Notes: generated by a model not told the origin, from the letters alone. Numbered from the stretch's first letter, positions 1-7,154 are shown. The stretch is DNA of 38,724 nt from an uncultured Collinsella sp. (GCA_902490365.1 CABUDQ010000018.1:1-38724), one strand, 5' to 3'. Translations and numbers: made by a program.

Positions 1-90
1 ACCTATGACGTTCTGATTCGTAGTCAGACCCTCTATCCAGCTGAGGTAACGCCGCAGCGCAAGACATATAAAACCACTTTAGTTCGTTAG
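1..90 (+). CDS. C-terminal end of an unidentified protein (5' truncated)
   Basis: Frame 1 is open from the first base to a TAG at 88-90 and gives 29 residues beginning TYDVLIRSQTLYPAE. The gene starts outside the window, so the family cannot be identified. The peptide is not obviously low complexity and no competing frame is better, but it could equally be chance. It converges with the hypothetical gene at 134-511. No clear terminator is visible in the 43 bases between them. Confidence 0.3.
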   Translation, partial: TYDVLIRSQTLYPAEVTPQRKTYKTTLVR

Positions 91-133
91 AGTCAAGCAA
101 AATATCAAACTTTTTTGCGCGGGCCGCAATTTG

Positions 134-511
134 TCACGCTGCACCACAAGCATCAGCGCTTCTTGTGCGATCGATTGGCTTCTCAATCACATCGAACCCG
201 GCGCCAAGCTCCCCCAAAAGCGAACGCACCCGTTGGGCGCAGTCGTAGTCGGCAAACGAGATACTCAGCATGCGCGCCACCTGGTTAGAAGTTCCCACCT
301 CATAAAACCGCTCAAGCGCCACAAGCCCCTCGTGCGTCACAAAGGTCTCGACCACATGCGGCGACTCTTCATAGCACCATTGCGTCAATGGTCCCTCACT
401 CGTCTGCCGAACCACCAGGCCACCCATGCCAGACGGCTCACACGTCACAAGCAGGTACTCCCCGCCCTCGTCGCTCTCAAACAAAACCACCCGATCATCA
501 AACAGCTCCAT
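134..511 (-). CDS. hypothetical protein, 125 aa
   Basis: I do not recognise a family. The product is a soluble, acidic protein of 125 residues starting MELFDDRVVLFESDEGGEY, with no signal peptide or membrane segment. The first half has alternating hydrophobic residues suggestive of beta strands, and the C-terminus looks helical. The start is supported by an aaaggggac ribosome binding site just upstream of the ATG at 511. It lies downstream of serS on the same strand but is separated from it by a strong terminator at 635-659, so it is probably its own transcript. The plus-strand frame over the same bases is a shadow: it encodes a basic, His/Arg-rich peptide unlike a real protein. Confidence 0.6.
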   Translation of the reverse strand: MELFDDRVVLFESDEGGEYLLVTCEPSGMGGLVVRQTSEGPLTQWCYEESPHVVETFVTHEGLVALERFYEVGTSNQVARMLSISFADYDCAQRVRSLLGELGAGFDVIEKPIDRTRSADACGAA

Positions 512-634
512 CGCGTCCCCTTTCTCTCGCTCTTATTTAGCAAAAGCATAGCAGGTAGATGGCTGTATACAGAACAGTTGTTCGTGTGTTTTCTATTGAG
601 CTGTCCGCACAGCATGGTATGGCCGCACACAAAA

Positions 635-659
635 AGGGCACCCCAAAAAGGAGTGCCCT
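635..659 (-). terminator. intrinsic terminator of serS
   Basis: Read on the minus strand, AGGGCACTCC pairs with GGGGTGCCCT around a TTTTT loop. This is a 10-bp stem with one wobble pair, followed at once by a T run. It sits 24 bases after the serS stop codon. Confidence 0.85.
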
Positions 660-682
660 AGCAAATCGCTTATGCAGCCAAT

Positions 683-1966
683 CTACGCGACCGGCTCGAT
701 CTTCTCGAGACCGCCCATGTAAGGACGCAGAACCTCGGGGATCGTGATGGTGCCGTCGGCGTTCTGGTAGTTCTCCAGAATGGCAGCCATGGTGCGGCCG
801 GCCGGCAGGCCGGAACCGTTAAGGGTGTGCAGGTAGCGCGAACCCTTGAAGTTCTCGGGGTCGCGATACTTGATGTTGGCGCGACGGGCCTGGAAGTCAC
901 CGCAGTTGGAGCAGGAGCTGATCTCCTTGTAGGCGTTGTAGCTCGGCAGCCAGACCTCGATGTCGTAGGTCTGACGGGCAGAGAAGCCCAAGTCGCCGGT
1001 GCACAGGCTAATCACGCGATACGGAAGGCCCAGCTGCTGCAGCAGGTACTCGGCCTCGGCGGTCATGCTCTCGAGCTCCTCGTCGGACTCCTCCGGCTTA
1101 GCGAACTTGACCATCTCGACCTTGTCGAACTCGTGCTGACGGATGATGCCACGGGTGTCGCGACCGGCGGAACCGGCCTCCTCGCGGAAGCAGGGGGTGA
1201 AGGCGGTGTAGCGGCGCGGCAGGGTGTCGGCGTCGAGGACCTCACCGGCGTGCAGGTTGGTGAGCACGACCTCGGCGGTGGGGATCAGGAAGTTGTCGCC
1301 CGAGACGTGATAGGCGTCGTCCTCGAACTTGGGCAGCTGGCCCGTGCCGAACATGGTCTGACGCTTGACAACGATGGGCGGCCACCACTCCTTAAAACCA
1401 CGGCTGGTGTGCGTATCGAGGAAGAAGTTGATGAGGGCGCGCTCAAGACGGGCGCCGGCGCCACCGAGAACGGTGAAGCGGCTGCCGGAGAGCTTGTTGC
1501 CGCGCTCGAAGTCAAGGATGTCGAGGTCGGTGCCCAGATCCCAGTGCGGCTTAAAGTCGAAGTCGAACTCGCGCGGGGTGCCCCAACGACGGCGCTCGAT
1601 GTTCTCGTCCTCGTCCTTGCCGTACGGCGTGGCCTCGCAGGGAATGTTGGGCAGGTGAGCCATGAAGTCGTACTGCTCCTGCTCGAGGGCGGTGCGGCGC
1701 TCGGCCAGACCGTCAATCTTCTCGTTGACGGCGCGCACGGCCTCCTTGGCGGCCTCGGCCTCGTCCTTCTTGCCCTCCTTCATCAGGGCGCCGATCTTCT
1801 TGGACTCGGCATTGCGCGTGGCTTGAAGTTCCTCAACCTCGGTGATGACGGCACGACGCTCGTCGTCGAGCTCAAAGAACTTCTCGCGATCCCAAGACGT
1901 CTGGCGGTTAGCCATGGCGACATCGATGGCATCGGGGTTCTCGCGAACAAACTTGATATCAAGCAT
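683..1966 (-). CDS. serS: serine--tRNA ligase
   Basis: Class II seryl-tRNA synthetase, 427 aa, the usual length. It charges tRNA-Ser with serine in the cytoplasm. The N-terminal ~110 residues form the tRNA-binding long coiled-coil arm (Lys/Glu/Ala-rich, 'AESKKIGALMKEGKKDEAE'). The catalytic core carries motif 2 (FREEAGSAGRDTRGIIRQHE) and motif 3 (GRTMAAILEN). The frame is open to an upstream ATG at 1993, but the ATG at 1966 is preferred because GGAGG lies 5 bases before it and MLDIKFVRENP is the canonical SerRS N-terminus. It is divergent from the small membrane protein at 2078; three short palindromes occupy the gap. No T-box is visible in the short leader. Confidence 0.97.
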   Translation of the reverse strand: MLDIKFVRENPDAIDVAMANRQTSWDREKFFELDDERRAVITEVEELQATRNAESKKIGALMKEGKKDEAEAAKEAVRAVNEKIDGLAERRTALEQEQYDFMAHLPNIPCEATPYGKDEDENIERRRWGTPREFDFDFKPHWDLGTDLDILDFERGNKLSGSRFTVLGGAGARLERALINFFLDTHTSRGFKEWWPPIVVKRQTMFGTGQLPKFEDDAYHVSGDNFLIPTAEVVLTNLHAGEVLDADTLPRRYTAFTPCFREEAGSAGRDTRGIIRQHEFDKVEMVKFAKPEESDEELESMTAEAEYLLQQLGLPYRVISLCTGDLGFSARQTYDIEVWLPSYNAYKEISSCSNCGDFQARRANIKYRDPENFKGSRYLHTLNGSGLPAGRTMAAILENYQNADGTITIPEVLRPYMGGLEKIEPVA

Positions 1967-1995
1967 TAGATCCTCCGGCGATATACATTCCATTT

Positions 1996-2034
1996 AGGTT
2001 GCAACCTTGTACATGTATGGGCAAGTATATACTT
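1996..2034. promoter_or_regulatory. three consecutive palindromes in the serS divergent promoter region
   Basis: Between serS (minus) and the small membrane gene (plus) lie AGGTTGCAACCT (1996-2007, perfect 12-bp palindrome), TACATGTA (2010-2017) and AAGTATATACTT (2023-2034, perfect 12-bp palindrome). The last contains TATACT, a possible plus-strand -10, with TTGTAC at 2007-2012 as a possible -35 at a short 15-bp spacing. The dyads are seen directly; that they are operators is inference. Confidence 0.4.
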
Positions 2035-2077
2035 ATGAGCGTTTACGACCCAACTCAACTACGCAAGAAGGCACCCA

Positions 2078-2251
2078 ATGGACGCAGTTTTTTCCTTTTT
2101 GTTTGGCACCCGCACCGGTTTTGCCATCCTTTTCGCCGGCGGCATCCTGCTGTTTGCGATTATTGCCTTTGTAATGGAGAAGCGCACCCATAAGATGTAT
2201 GTCGACCGCGGCCCCAAGTCCGAGGACGAAGAAGACAGCTTCTGGGACTAA
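2078..2251 (+). CDS. small single-pass membrane protein, 57 aa
   Basis: ATG at 2078, TAA at 2249-2251. The product begins MDAVFSFLFGTRTG, has one hydrophobic segment at about residues 14-33 (FAILFAGGILLFAIIAFVME), then a short basic stretch (KRTHK) and an acidic tail ending in EDEEDSFWD. The topology suggests a membrane anchor with a cytoplasmic acidic tail (positive-inside rule). The ribosome site is weak (aagaagg). I believe small proteins of this design recur in Coriobacteriia (possibly a DUF6724-type family), but I cannot confirm the family or any function. It is divergent from serS and convergent with proC, from which a bidirectional terminator separates it. Confidence 0.7.
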   Translation: MDAVFSFLFGTRTGFAILFAGGILLFAIIAFVMEKRTHKMYVDRGPKSEDEEDSFWD

Positions 2252-2411
2252 CCTGCCAAAAAGGGACAGGTTTATTTTGGTCGGTTTTATCTGGGCAAAC
2301 GCAAGTGCCCCGCAACTGGAATTGAGCCAGTTGCGGGGCACTTTTCGCTAAAAGGACAAAACCGCAGGAAAAACCTGCCAAAATAAACTCTCCCTTTTTT
2401 GGTCGGTTTTA
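2251..2411. repeat. pair of 39-bp repeats with inverted cores flanking a terminator
   Basis: Copy 1 (2251-2289) and copy 2 (2373-2411) share identical outer parts in direct orientation, ACCTGCCAAAA on the left and TTTTGGTCGGTTTTA on the right. Their inner parts are inverted relative to each other: copy 1 reads AAGGGACAGGTTTA, copy 2 reads TAAACTCTCCCTT. The inverted unit is the 25-bp block CCAAAA...TTTTGG (2256-2280 and 2378-2402). The terminator hairpin lies between the copies. Confidence 0.6.
2303..2343. terminator. bidirectional terminator between the small membrane gene and proC
   Basis: Perfect 17-bp stem (2303-2319 with 2327-2343) around a 7-base loop. It starts with AAGTGCC and ends in GGCACTT followed by TT, and is placed between two convergent genes. 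It can work in both directions, with A/T tracts on both sides. Confidence 0.85.
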
Positions 2412-3179
2412 CTGGAGGGTTGCGTCGATTGCCTTGACCAGGGCGCTGCGCATGCCGGCGTCCTCGAGTGCAACGACGCCCTTGATGGTGGCACCGCCGG
2501 GCGAGCATACGGCATCCTTCATCGCCGCAGGATGCTGGCCAGTTGCAAGCTGCAGCTTTGCCGTACCCAGCACCATCTGGCTCACAATGCGATAAGCATC
2601 CGCACGCGGGATACCGTGCTTGACCGCCGCATCGCCCAGGGCCTCGATTGCCATGGCGACGAATGCCGGAGCGCAACCACCCACCGTGCCGCCCACAAAC
2701 AGCAGGCTCGTGTCGAGCTCAACCACCGTGCCAAGCTTGCCAAGTAGATCGAGCACCACAGCGCGCTGCTCGTCATTGAGCGTCGAAGCCTTCTCGCAAG
2801 CGATGACGCCCTCGCCCACCGAAACCGGCGTGTTGGGCACCGTCGAGATATGCGCGACGCCCGGCAGGACCTGCTCCCACTTGGCACTGTCCCAGGTCCA
2901 GGCAACCGACAGAACGACCTTTTTGGCAAGAGCATCCTTGAGCGGGGCGAATACCTTCTCGATCATGTACGGTTTGACCGCAGCGACCACGATATCGGAT
3001 GCGGCGACAACCTCGGCGGCATCGTGGCAGGCGACCATGCCGCGCACCTCGCAACGCTCGACCAAAGCATCGTAGCGGCCTGCGCAGGCGCACATGTCGC
3101 CCGCGGCCACGCCGGCGGCAATCCAGCCATCGGCCATAGCACTCGCCATATTGCCAAAACCGACAAATCCGATCTTCAT
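2409..3179 (-). CDS. proC: pyrroline-5-carboxylate reductase
   Basis: Catalyses the last step of proline synthesis, the NAD(P)H-dependent reduction of 1-pyrroline-5-carboxylate. The 256-aa product starts MKIGFVGFGNMASAM, the Rossmann dinucleotide-binding motif GxGxMA at residues 6-13. The substrate and dimerisation half contains VKPYMIEKV, the 'STVPNTPVSVGEG' loop and the C-terminal signature PGGATIKGVVALEDAGMR (about residues 224-241), close to the family pattern PGGTT..gl..Le. Length is slightly below the usual 265-275 aa. It precedes no tightly linked gene; rlmH lies 74 bases upstream on the same strand. Confidence 0.95.
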   Translation of the reverse strand: MKIGFVGFGNMASAMADGWIAAGVAAGDMCACAGRYDALVERCEVRGMVACHDAAEVVAASDIVVAAVKPYMIEKVFAPLKDALAKKVVLSVAWTWDSAKWEQVLPGVAHISTVPNTPVSVGEGVIACEKASTLNDEQRAVVLDLLGKLGTVVELDTSLLFVGGTVGGCAPAFVAMAIEALGDAAVKHGIPRADAYRIVSQMVLGTAKLQLATGQHPAAMKDAVCSPGGATIKGVVALEDAGMRSALVKAIDATLQ

Positions 3180-3253
3180 ATCACACAGTCCTCTCAGATG
3201 CGTTCCTCAAAAACGAAAGTCATTGTCCCACGCTATTGTTTCGTATTGCCGAC

Positions 3254-3724
3254 CTACTTGTGATACGGCTCGCCACGGCTAATCTTGCAGGCGCGGTAGA
3301 TCTGCTCCAGCAGCACCACGCGCGCCAGGTTGTGCGGCAAGGTAATGCGCCCAAAGCTGAGCATCTCGTCGGCGCGGGCGCGCACCTCATCACTCACGCC
3401 GTCCGAACCGCCGATTACAAAGGCAATGTCGCTACTACCTCGCAGCATAAGATCGTCGAGCCTCGCCGAGAGCTCCTCACTCGAACGCTCCTTGCCCTCA
3501 ATGGCCAGCAAGATCACATGCGCTCGAGACGGCAAGGCAGCAAGAATCGCCGCCCCCTCCTTGTCACGCGCAGCATCCACACCGCCCGCCTTAGCCGGGT
3601 CGATATCGGCCACCTCGCGGATATCCACCTTGGCATAGGCACCCAGACGCTTGGTGTACTCAGCGCACGCGTCCTTCCAAAAGCGCTCCTTGAGCTTACC
3701 AACACAAACGACGGTGTATTTCAC
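3254..3724 (-). CDS. rlmH: 23S rRNA pseudouridine(1915) N3-methyltransferase RlmH
   Basis: SPOUT-class methyltransferase of 156 aa that methylates pseudouridine 1915 in helix 69 of 23S rRNA on assembled 70S ribosomes, using SAM. It begins MKYTVVCVGKLKERFW and carries the knotted SAM site 'FVIGGSDGVSDEVRARAD' near residues 102-119, followed by 'LPHNLARVVLLEQIYRA' and the conserved C-terminal GEPYHK. It lies 6 bases after the SPFH gene stop on the same strand, so the two are probably co-transcribed. Confidence 0.97.
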   Translation of the reverse strand: MKYTVVCVGKLKERFWKDACAEYTKRLGAYAKVDIREVADIDPAKAGGVDAARDKEGAAILAALPSRAHVILLAIEGKERSSEELSARLDDLMLRGSSDIAFVIGGSDGVSDEVRARADEMLSFGRITLPHNLARVVLLEQIYRACKISRGEPYHK

Positions 3725-3730
3725 GCGCGC

Positions 3731-4669
3731 CTACTCCTTCGAATCGTTTTGAACTTTGCCGGCAGCCAGCATCTGCTCGAACATAGAGGCCGACTGCGAG
3801 AAGTCGCTCGGCAACACGACCGTCGAGTTTTTGCCCGTACGTGCGAACTCCGTCATCATCTCGGTCCACTGCGTAAACATGAACAGCTGGTTGGCCTCAT
3901 CGTTGCCAACGCCTGTCTCCTGGATAATCTCGAGCGAATCCTTGATGCCCAACGCGATAGCTTTGCGCTGGTTGGCGATGCCTTCGCCTGCCTTTTCCAT
4001 CGCCTCAGCCTCGGCGGTCGCCTCGGTGACGCGCTTGATGCGGTCTGCCTCGGCGAGCTCCTGTGCCGCAGCGCGCTTGCGCTGGGCGGCGTTGATGTCG
4101 TTCATGGAGTTCTCAACCTCGGTCGGCAGTGCGATTTTGGTGATGAGCGTCGACACGAGGGTGAAGCCGTAGGCGGCCATCTGCTCGGAAACAGTAGCGT
4201 TGACATCCTTGGCGATGTCATCCTTCTTGGCAAAGACCTCATCGAGCGTGTAGACGGGGATGGAGGAGCGCAGGGCGTCGGTGATGAAGTCGCGCATCTG
4301 GTCGACGGGCTCCTGCAGCATGTAGTAGCTCTTGTAGATGCCCGAATCCGCCGGGCCAGCACCCATGTCATAGCTCACGTGGTACTGAGCGGAGACCTCA
4401 AGGCCAATGGTCACGTTGTCCTGGGTCTTAACGTCGATGCCAAAACCATTTTTCATGGTGCGCAGACTCACCGTGGCGGCCTTGCGGTCAATCACGGGCA
4501 CCTTCACGTGGAAGCCCGCGTTGACGATACGATTGAACTTACCCAAGCGCTCGATGATCACAGCGTGCTGCTGCTCAACGACGTAGCAGGCGTTGGGGAG
4601 CAGCAACAACAGGATGATGATGGGAATCAAAAGGCTGGTAAGGGCGGCGATGATACCGGAAAATAGCAT
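3731..4669 (-). CDS. SPFH/Band 7 (stomatin-like, HIR-like) membrane protein
   Basis: 312 aa. One N-terminal membrane segment (about residues 4-26, rich in Leu/Ile) is followed by a prohibitin-homology domain and a long Ala/Glu coiled coil (about 190-235). The pattern 'LDEVFAKKDDIAKDV...MAAYGFTLVSTLITKI...MNDINAAQRKRAAAQELAEA' resembles the plant hypersensitive-induced-reaction and stomatin subgroup more than HflK or FloT. Such proteins form oligomeric rings that organise membrane microdomains or act with proteases; no substrate can be assigned. The ATG at 4669 is chosen over one at 4690 because aGAGGAGAG lies just before it and the hydrophobic segment then begins at the N-terminus. No NfeD partner gene is adjacent; rlmH follows directly. 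Confidence 0.88.
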   Translation of the reverse strand: MLFSGIIAALTSLLIPIIILLLLLPNACYVVEQQHAVIIERLGKFNRIVNAGFHVKVPVIDRKAATVSLRTMKNGFGIDVKTQDNVTIGLEVSAQYHVSYDMGAGPADSGIYKSYYMLQEPVDQMRDFITDALRSSIPVYTLDEVFAKKDDIAKDVNATVSEQMAAYGFTLVSTLITKIALPTEVENSMNDINAAQRKRAAAQELAEADRIKRVTEATAEAEAMEKAGEGIANQRKAIALGIKDSLEIIQETGVGNDEANQLFMFTQWTEMMTEFARTGKNSTVVLPSDFSQSASMFEQMLAAGKVQNDSKE

Positions 4670-4729
4670 GGTCTCTCCTCTGATAGGCACACGTTGGCAT
4701 TAGGATACCCGTCCAAGGAGATCGTGCAT

Positions 4730-5163
4730 AACAAAAAAGCTCCCATTGCTGGGAGCTCTTTCAATCAATGGTGCGGGCGAAAGGACGTCCGCGTATCCGC
4801 TTCGCGGATCCGCACCGGCTTCGACCGCCTGCCGGCGGACTCGCCAGCTCGCTAAAAACGCTCCGCGTTTTCTTGACGCTCGCTCCTTCACAGGTTCAAG
4901 TCCCTGCGATGGGCCCGTAACAAAAAAGCCCCCATTGCTGGGAGCTCTTTCAATCAATGGTGCGGGCGAAAGGACGTCCGCGTATCCGCTTCGCGGATCC
5001 GCACCGGCTTCGACCGCCTGCCGGCGGACTCGCCAGCTCGCTAAAAACGCTCCGCGTTTTCTTGACGCTCGCTCCTTCACAGGTTCAAGTCCCTGCGATG
5101 GGCCCGTAACAAAAAAGCCCCCATTGCTGGGAGCTCTTTCAATCAATGGTGCGGGCGAAAGGA
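4730..5163 (-). repeat. tRNA-linked tandem repeat, 189-bp unit, 2.3 copies
   Basis: Copies start at 4730, 4919 and 5108 with an exact 189-bp period. The third is cut short where it becomes the tRNA-Leu gene. I see a single difference between the first two (t versus c in the terminator stem at 4741/4930). Each unit holds, on the minus strand, the last 18 nt of tRNA-Leu including CCA, then an intrinsic terminator, then a spacer. The spacer is rich in small hairpins (for example ATCCGC-GAA-GCGGAT, CCGCC-GGCA-GGCGG, AAAACGC-GGA-GCGTTTT). The spacer also contains the T-loop-like string GGTTCAAGTCC on the plus strand (4893-4903). Confidence 0.9.
5111..5135 (-). terminator. intrinsic terminator immediately after tRNA-Leu
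   Basis: On the minus strand AGCTCCCA-GCAA-TGGGGGCT forms an 8-bp stem with one G-U pair, followed by TTTTTT. The same hairpin recurs in the two downstream repeat copies (4922-4946 and 4733-4757; the latter has a perfect stem), giving three terminators in series. Confidence 0.85.
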
Positions 5164-5233
5164 CTTGAACCTTCATGGGGTTGCCCCCATACGGACCTGA
5201 ACCGTACGCGTCTGCCAATTCCGCCACGCCCGC
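5147..5233 (-). tRNA. tRNA-Leu (anticodon CAG)
   Basis: 87 nt including an encoded CCA. The acceptor GCGGGCG (5227-5233) pairs with CGCCCGC. The anticodon stem TACGG/CCGTA encloses loop TTCAGGT with anticodon CAG. A long class II variable arm (TGGGGGCAACCCCA) and the T arm GGTTCAAGTCC are present. The 3' end is shared with the tandem repeats that follow it. Confidence 0.97.
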
Positions 5234-5276
5234 GTGCAGGAATTAGAATAACGGAGCGCCACCGCGAACGCAAGAA

Positions 5277-6194
5277 CTATTTTTGAAAAAGTTTGCAGGC
5301 ATTTTCCCAAGCGGCATGCGCGATTGTTTCGGCGTCCTCACCAGTGCGATCGACACGGTCGTTAACCAGCGCGTTTGCCGTAATGGAGATCATTGCGGGC
5401 TCGCATTCAAGACCGCGGATGGGCTCCGGAGCCATATACGGGCAATCCGTCTCGAACAAAATTCGATCGAGTGGGGTTGCCGCAAATGCCTCGCGCACGT
5501 CGTCGTTGCGCTTAAAGGTGGCCGCACCACCATAGGCGATATAGCAGCCCAGCTCCACAAAGCGCTCCATCGTGGCGCGGTCCTCGCCAAAGCAGTGCAG
5601 CACGCAACCGGCCTGAGGCACACCCACCTCGCGCAGCACGTTGTACGCATCCATATGCGAGGTGCGCTCCCCATCCGAGTCCTCGTGCCGCAGGTGCAGC
5701 TCCACCGGCACATTGCGGCGCACGGCAACTTCGAGCTGACGCGCCATGCAATCAATCTGCACACTGTGGGGCGCCGGCGTGATGTCGTCGTCGTAATCCA
5801 TGTGGTAGTCCAGACCGATTTCGCCAATACCGGCGCACAAAGGGTCATCAAGCGCAGCAACAACCTGCGCGTGAATGTCGTCGGTATAGTCCGGCGCGCC
5901 ATACGGATGCACGCCAGCGAGATACTTGATCTGCGGAATATCCCGCATCGGCAGAATTTCGCGCACGAGCCAGTCGCTATAGTCCGTCACGCTGCGCTTG
6001 TCGGCGATGGGGTCGAGCATCGTCACCAACAGGTCGACGCCCGCGGCTTTGGCGCGCACGAGCGTCTCGGGCACTTCTTTCCCCCAAAACGAAAGCAGAT
6101 GCGCATGCGTGTCAGCAAGCGGTGCCAAGGGCACGGGACAAGCAACCGTCTTCTTTTTCTTGGTAAACGTCACGCGTTCGGCATTAGGCATCAT
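5277..6194 (-). CDS. TatD-family metal-dependent hydrolase
   Basis: 305 aa, TIM-barrel amidohydrolase-type DNase family (TatD/YcfH). The N-terminal metal motif is present as 'LADTHAHL' (about residues 27-34). Further metal ligands are the Glu in 'IGEIGLDYH', the His in 'VELHLRHE', the His in 'GCVLHCFGED' and the Asp in 'ILFETDCPYMAPEP', so it should be active on DNA ends or tRNA-like substrates. The frame runs up to 6305, but the ATG at 6194 is preferred: it overlaps the rsmA stop by 11 bases and has AGGAG seven bases upstream. An alternative ATG is at 6191. Co-transcription and translational coupling with rsmA are likely; the tatD-rsmA pairing is common. Confidence 0.93.
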   Translation of the reverse strand: MMPNAERVTFTKKKKTVACPVPLAPLADTHAHLLSFWGKEVPETLVRAKAAGVDLLVTMLDPIADKRSVTDYSDWLVREILPMRDIPQIKYLAGVHPYGAPDYTDDIHAQVVAALDDPLCAGIGEIGLDYHMDYDDDITPAPHSVQIDCMARQLEVAVRRNVPVELHLRHEDSDGERTSHMDAYNVLREVGVPQAGCVLHCFGEDRATMERFVELGCYIAYGGAATFKRNDDVREAFAATPLDRILFETDCPYMAPEPIRGLECEPAMISITANALVNDRVDRTGEDAETIAHAAWENACKLFQK

Positions 6195-7044
6195 GGATGA
6201 GCTCCTGAGCCAGGCGGATAAAGTCGGCAACATCAAGCGTTTCTGCGCGCGTGGTGGGTGCGATACCGCAAGCCTCAAAGGCGGCGTCGAGCACGTCCTT
6301 GGCAAAGCCGTTGGCGCTCATGGAATTGCGGATGGTCTTGCGGCGCTGAGCAAATGCAGCATCAATCACGCGGGCCACAAACTCGCGATCGAGTCCTTCG
6401 GGCGCCACGCCGTCAACACGGTCGATACGCACGACGGCCGAATCCACGTGCGGTGCCGGCATAAAGCAACGTGGCGGCACCTCAAAGCGACCCGTAACCT
6501 GCGCATACAGGCCGAGCTTTGCCGTGTAGCCGCCATAGGTCTTGTTACCCGGCACCGCGGCAATGCGATCGGCAACCTCCTTTTGAACCATGACCACGGC
6601 ACGCTTGAGCGCGGGCATCGTCTGGAAGAACTGCAGGATGATCGTCGCCGCCACGTTATAGGGCAGGTTCGCGACAAATACCGTCGGCTCACCGCCTGCA
6701 GCCTGCTCAATCTGCCCCGTCGTCACCTTGAGCGCGTCGCCCATGATAAAGCGGAAGTTGGCATAGTCGGCGGCATGGGCATCGAGCACCGGTTCGAGTT
6801 CGGGATCGGCCTCGATCGACGTGACGCACGCCGCCTCCTGCAGCAGCGCGAGCGTGAGCGTACCAACGCCCGGGCCAACCTCGAGCACGCGCTCATCGCC
6901 CGTGAGCTCGGAAAGCTCGCAAATGCGCTCAATTACATGGTTGTCGATCAGGAAGTTCTGGCCCAGGCGATGCTTGGTCGCAAGGCCAAACTCCTCCAGC
7001 AGCTCCCTGGTGGCCGTGGGGTTTGCCAAAGGCGAAGTTGTCAT
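6184..7044 (-). CDS. rsmA: 16S rRNA dimethyladenosine transferase (KsgA)
   Basis: 286 aa. It dimethylates the two adjacent adenosines (A1518/A1519) near the 3' end of 16S rRNA with SAM, a late 30S checkpoint. Visible motifs are 'HRLGQNFLID' near residue 25, SAM motif I 'VLEVGPGVGTLT' (about 53-64), 'SIEADPEL', and the catalytic 'VANLPYN' (motif IV, NLPY). A C-terminal helical domain follows. The start is supported by AAGGAGG upstream. It overlaps tatD at the 3' end. Confidence 0.97.
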   Translation of the reverse strand: MTTSPLANPTATRELLEEFGLATKHRLGQNFLIDNHVIERICELSELTGDERVLEVGPGVGTLTLALLQEAACVTSIEADPELEPVLDAHAADYANFRFIMGDALKVTTGQIEQAAGGEPTVFVANLPYNVAATIILQFFQTMPALKRAVVMVQKEVADRIAAVPGNKTYGGYTAKLGLYAQVTGRFEVPPRCFMPAPHVDSAVVRIDRVDGVAPEGLDREFVARVIDAAFAQRRKTIRNSMSANGFAKDVLDAAFEACGIAPTTRAETLDVADFIRLAQELIHDA

Positions 7045-7082
7045 AGTTGCCTCCTTAGCATGATGGCGGCGTCTTGAAACGA

Positions 7083-7112
7083 AAGGGCATGGACCGTTGC
7101 GGCCATGCCCTT
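7083..7112 (-). terminator. intrinsic terminator of metG
   Basis: 10-bp perfect stem AAGGGCATGG/CCATGCCCTT with a 10-base loop, followed on the minus strand by TCGTTTC. It lies 43 bases after the metG stop and upstream of rsmA. The T tract is short, so efficiency is uncertain. Confidence 0.65.
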
Positions 7113-7154
7113 ACATCTAAACAGCAAATTGCCGATATGGCGCTCGCGAAGTCT

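Noticed and set aside
827..1969. 380-codon plus-strand frame over serS
   Set aside because: Antisense shadow, Val/Gly/Leu-rich, while the minus strand encodes a complete SerRS.
4730..5163. CRISPR-like tandem repeat
   Set aside because: The unit is 189 bp with no unique spacers, contains terminators and a tRNA end, and there are no cas genes.
4700..5227. 175-codon open frame with an internal 63-residue repeat
   Set aside because: Its N-terminus is the tRNA-Leu gene read as protein and the rest is the tandem repeat; no ribosome site. Kept only as a low-interest observation.
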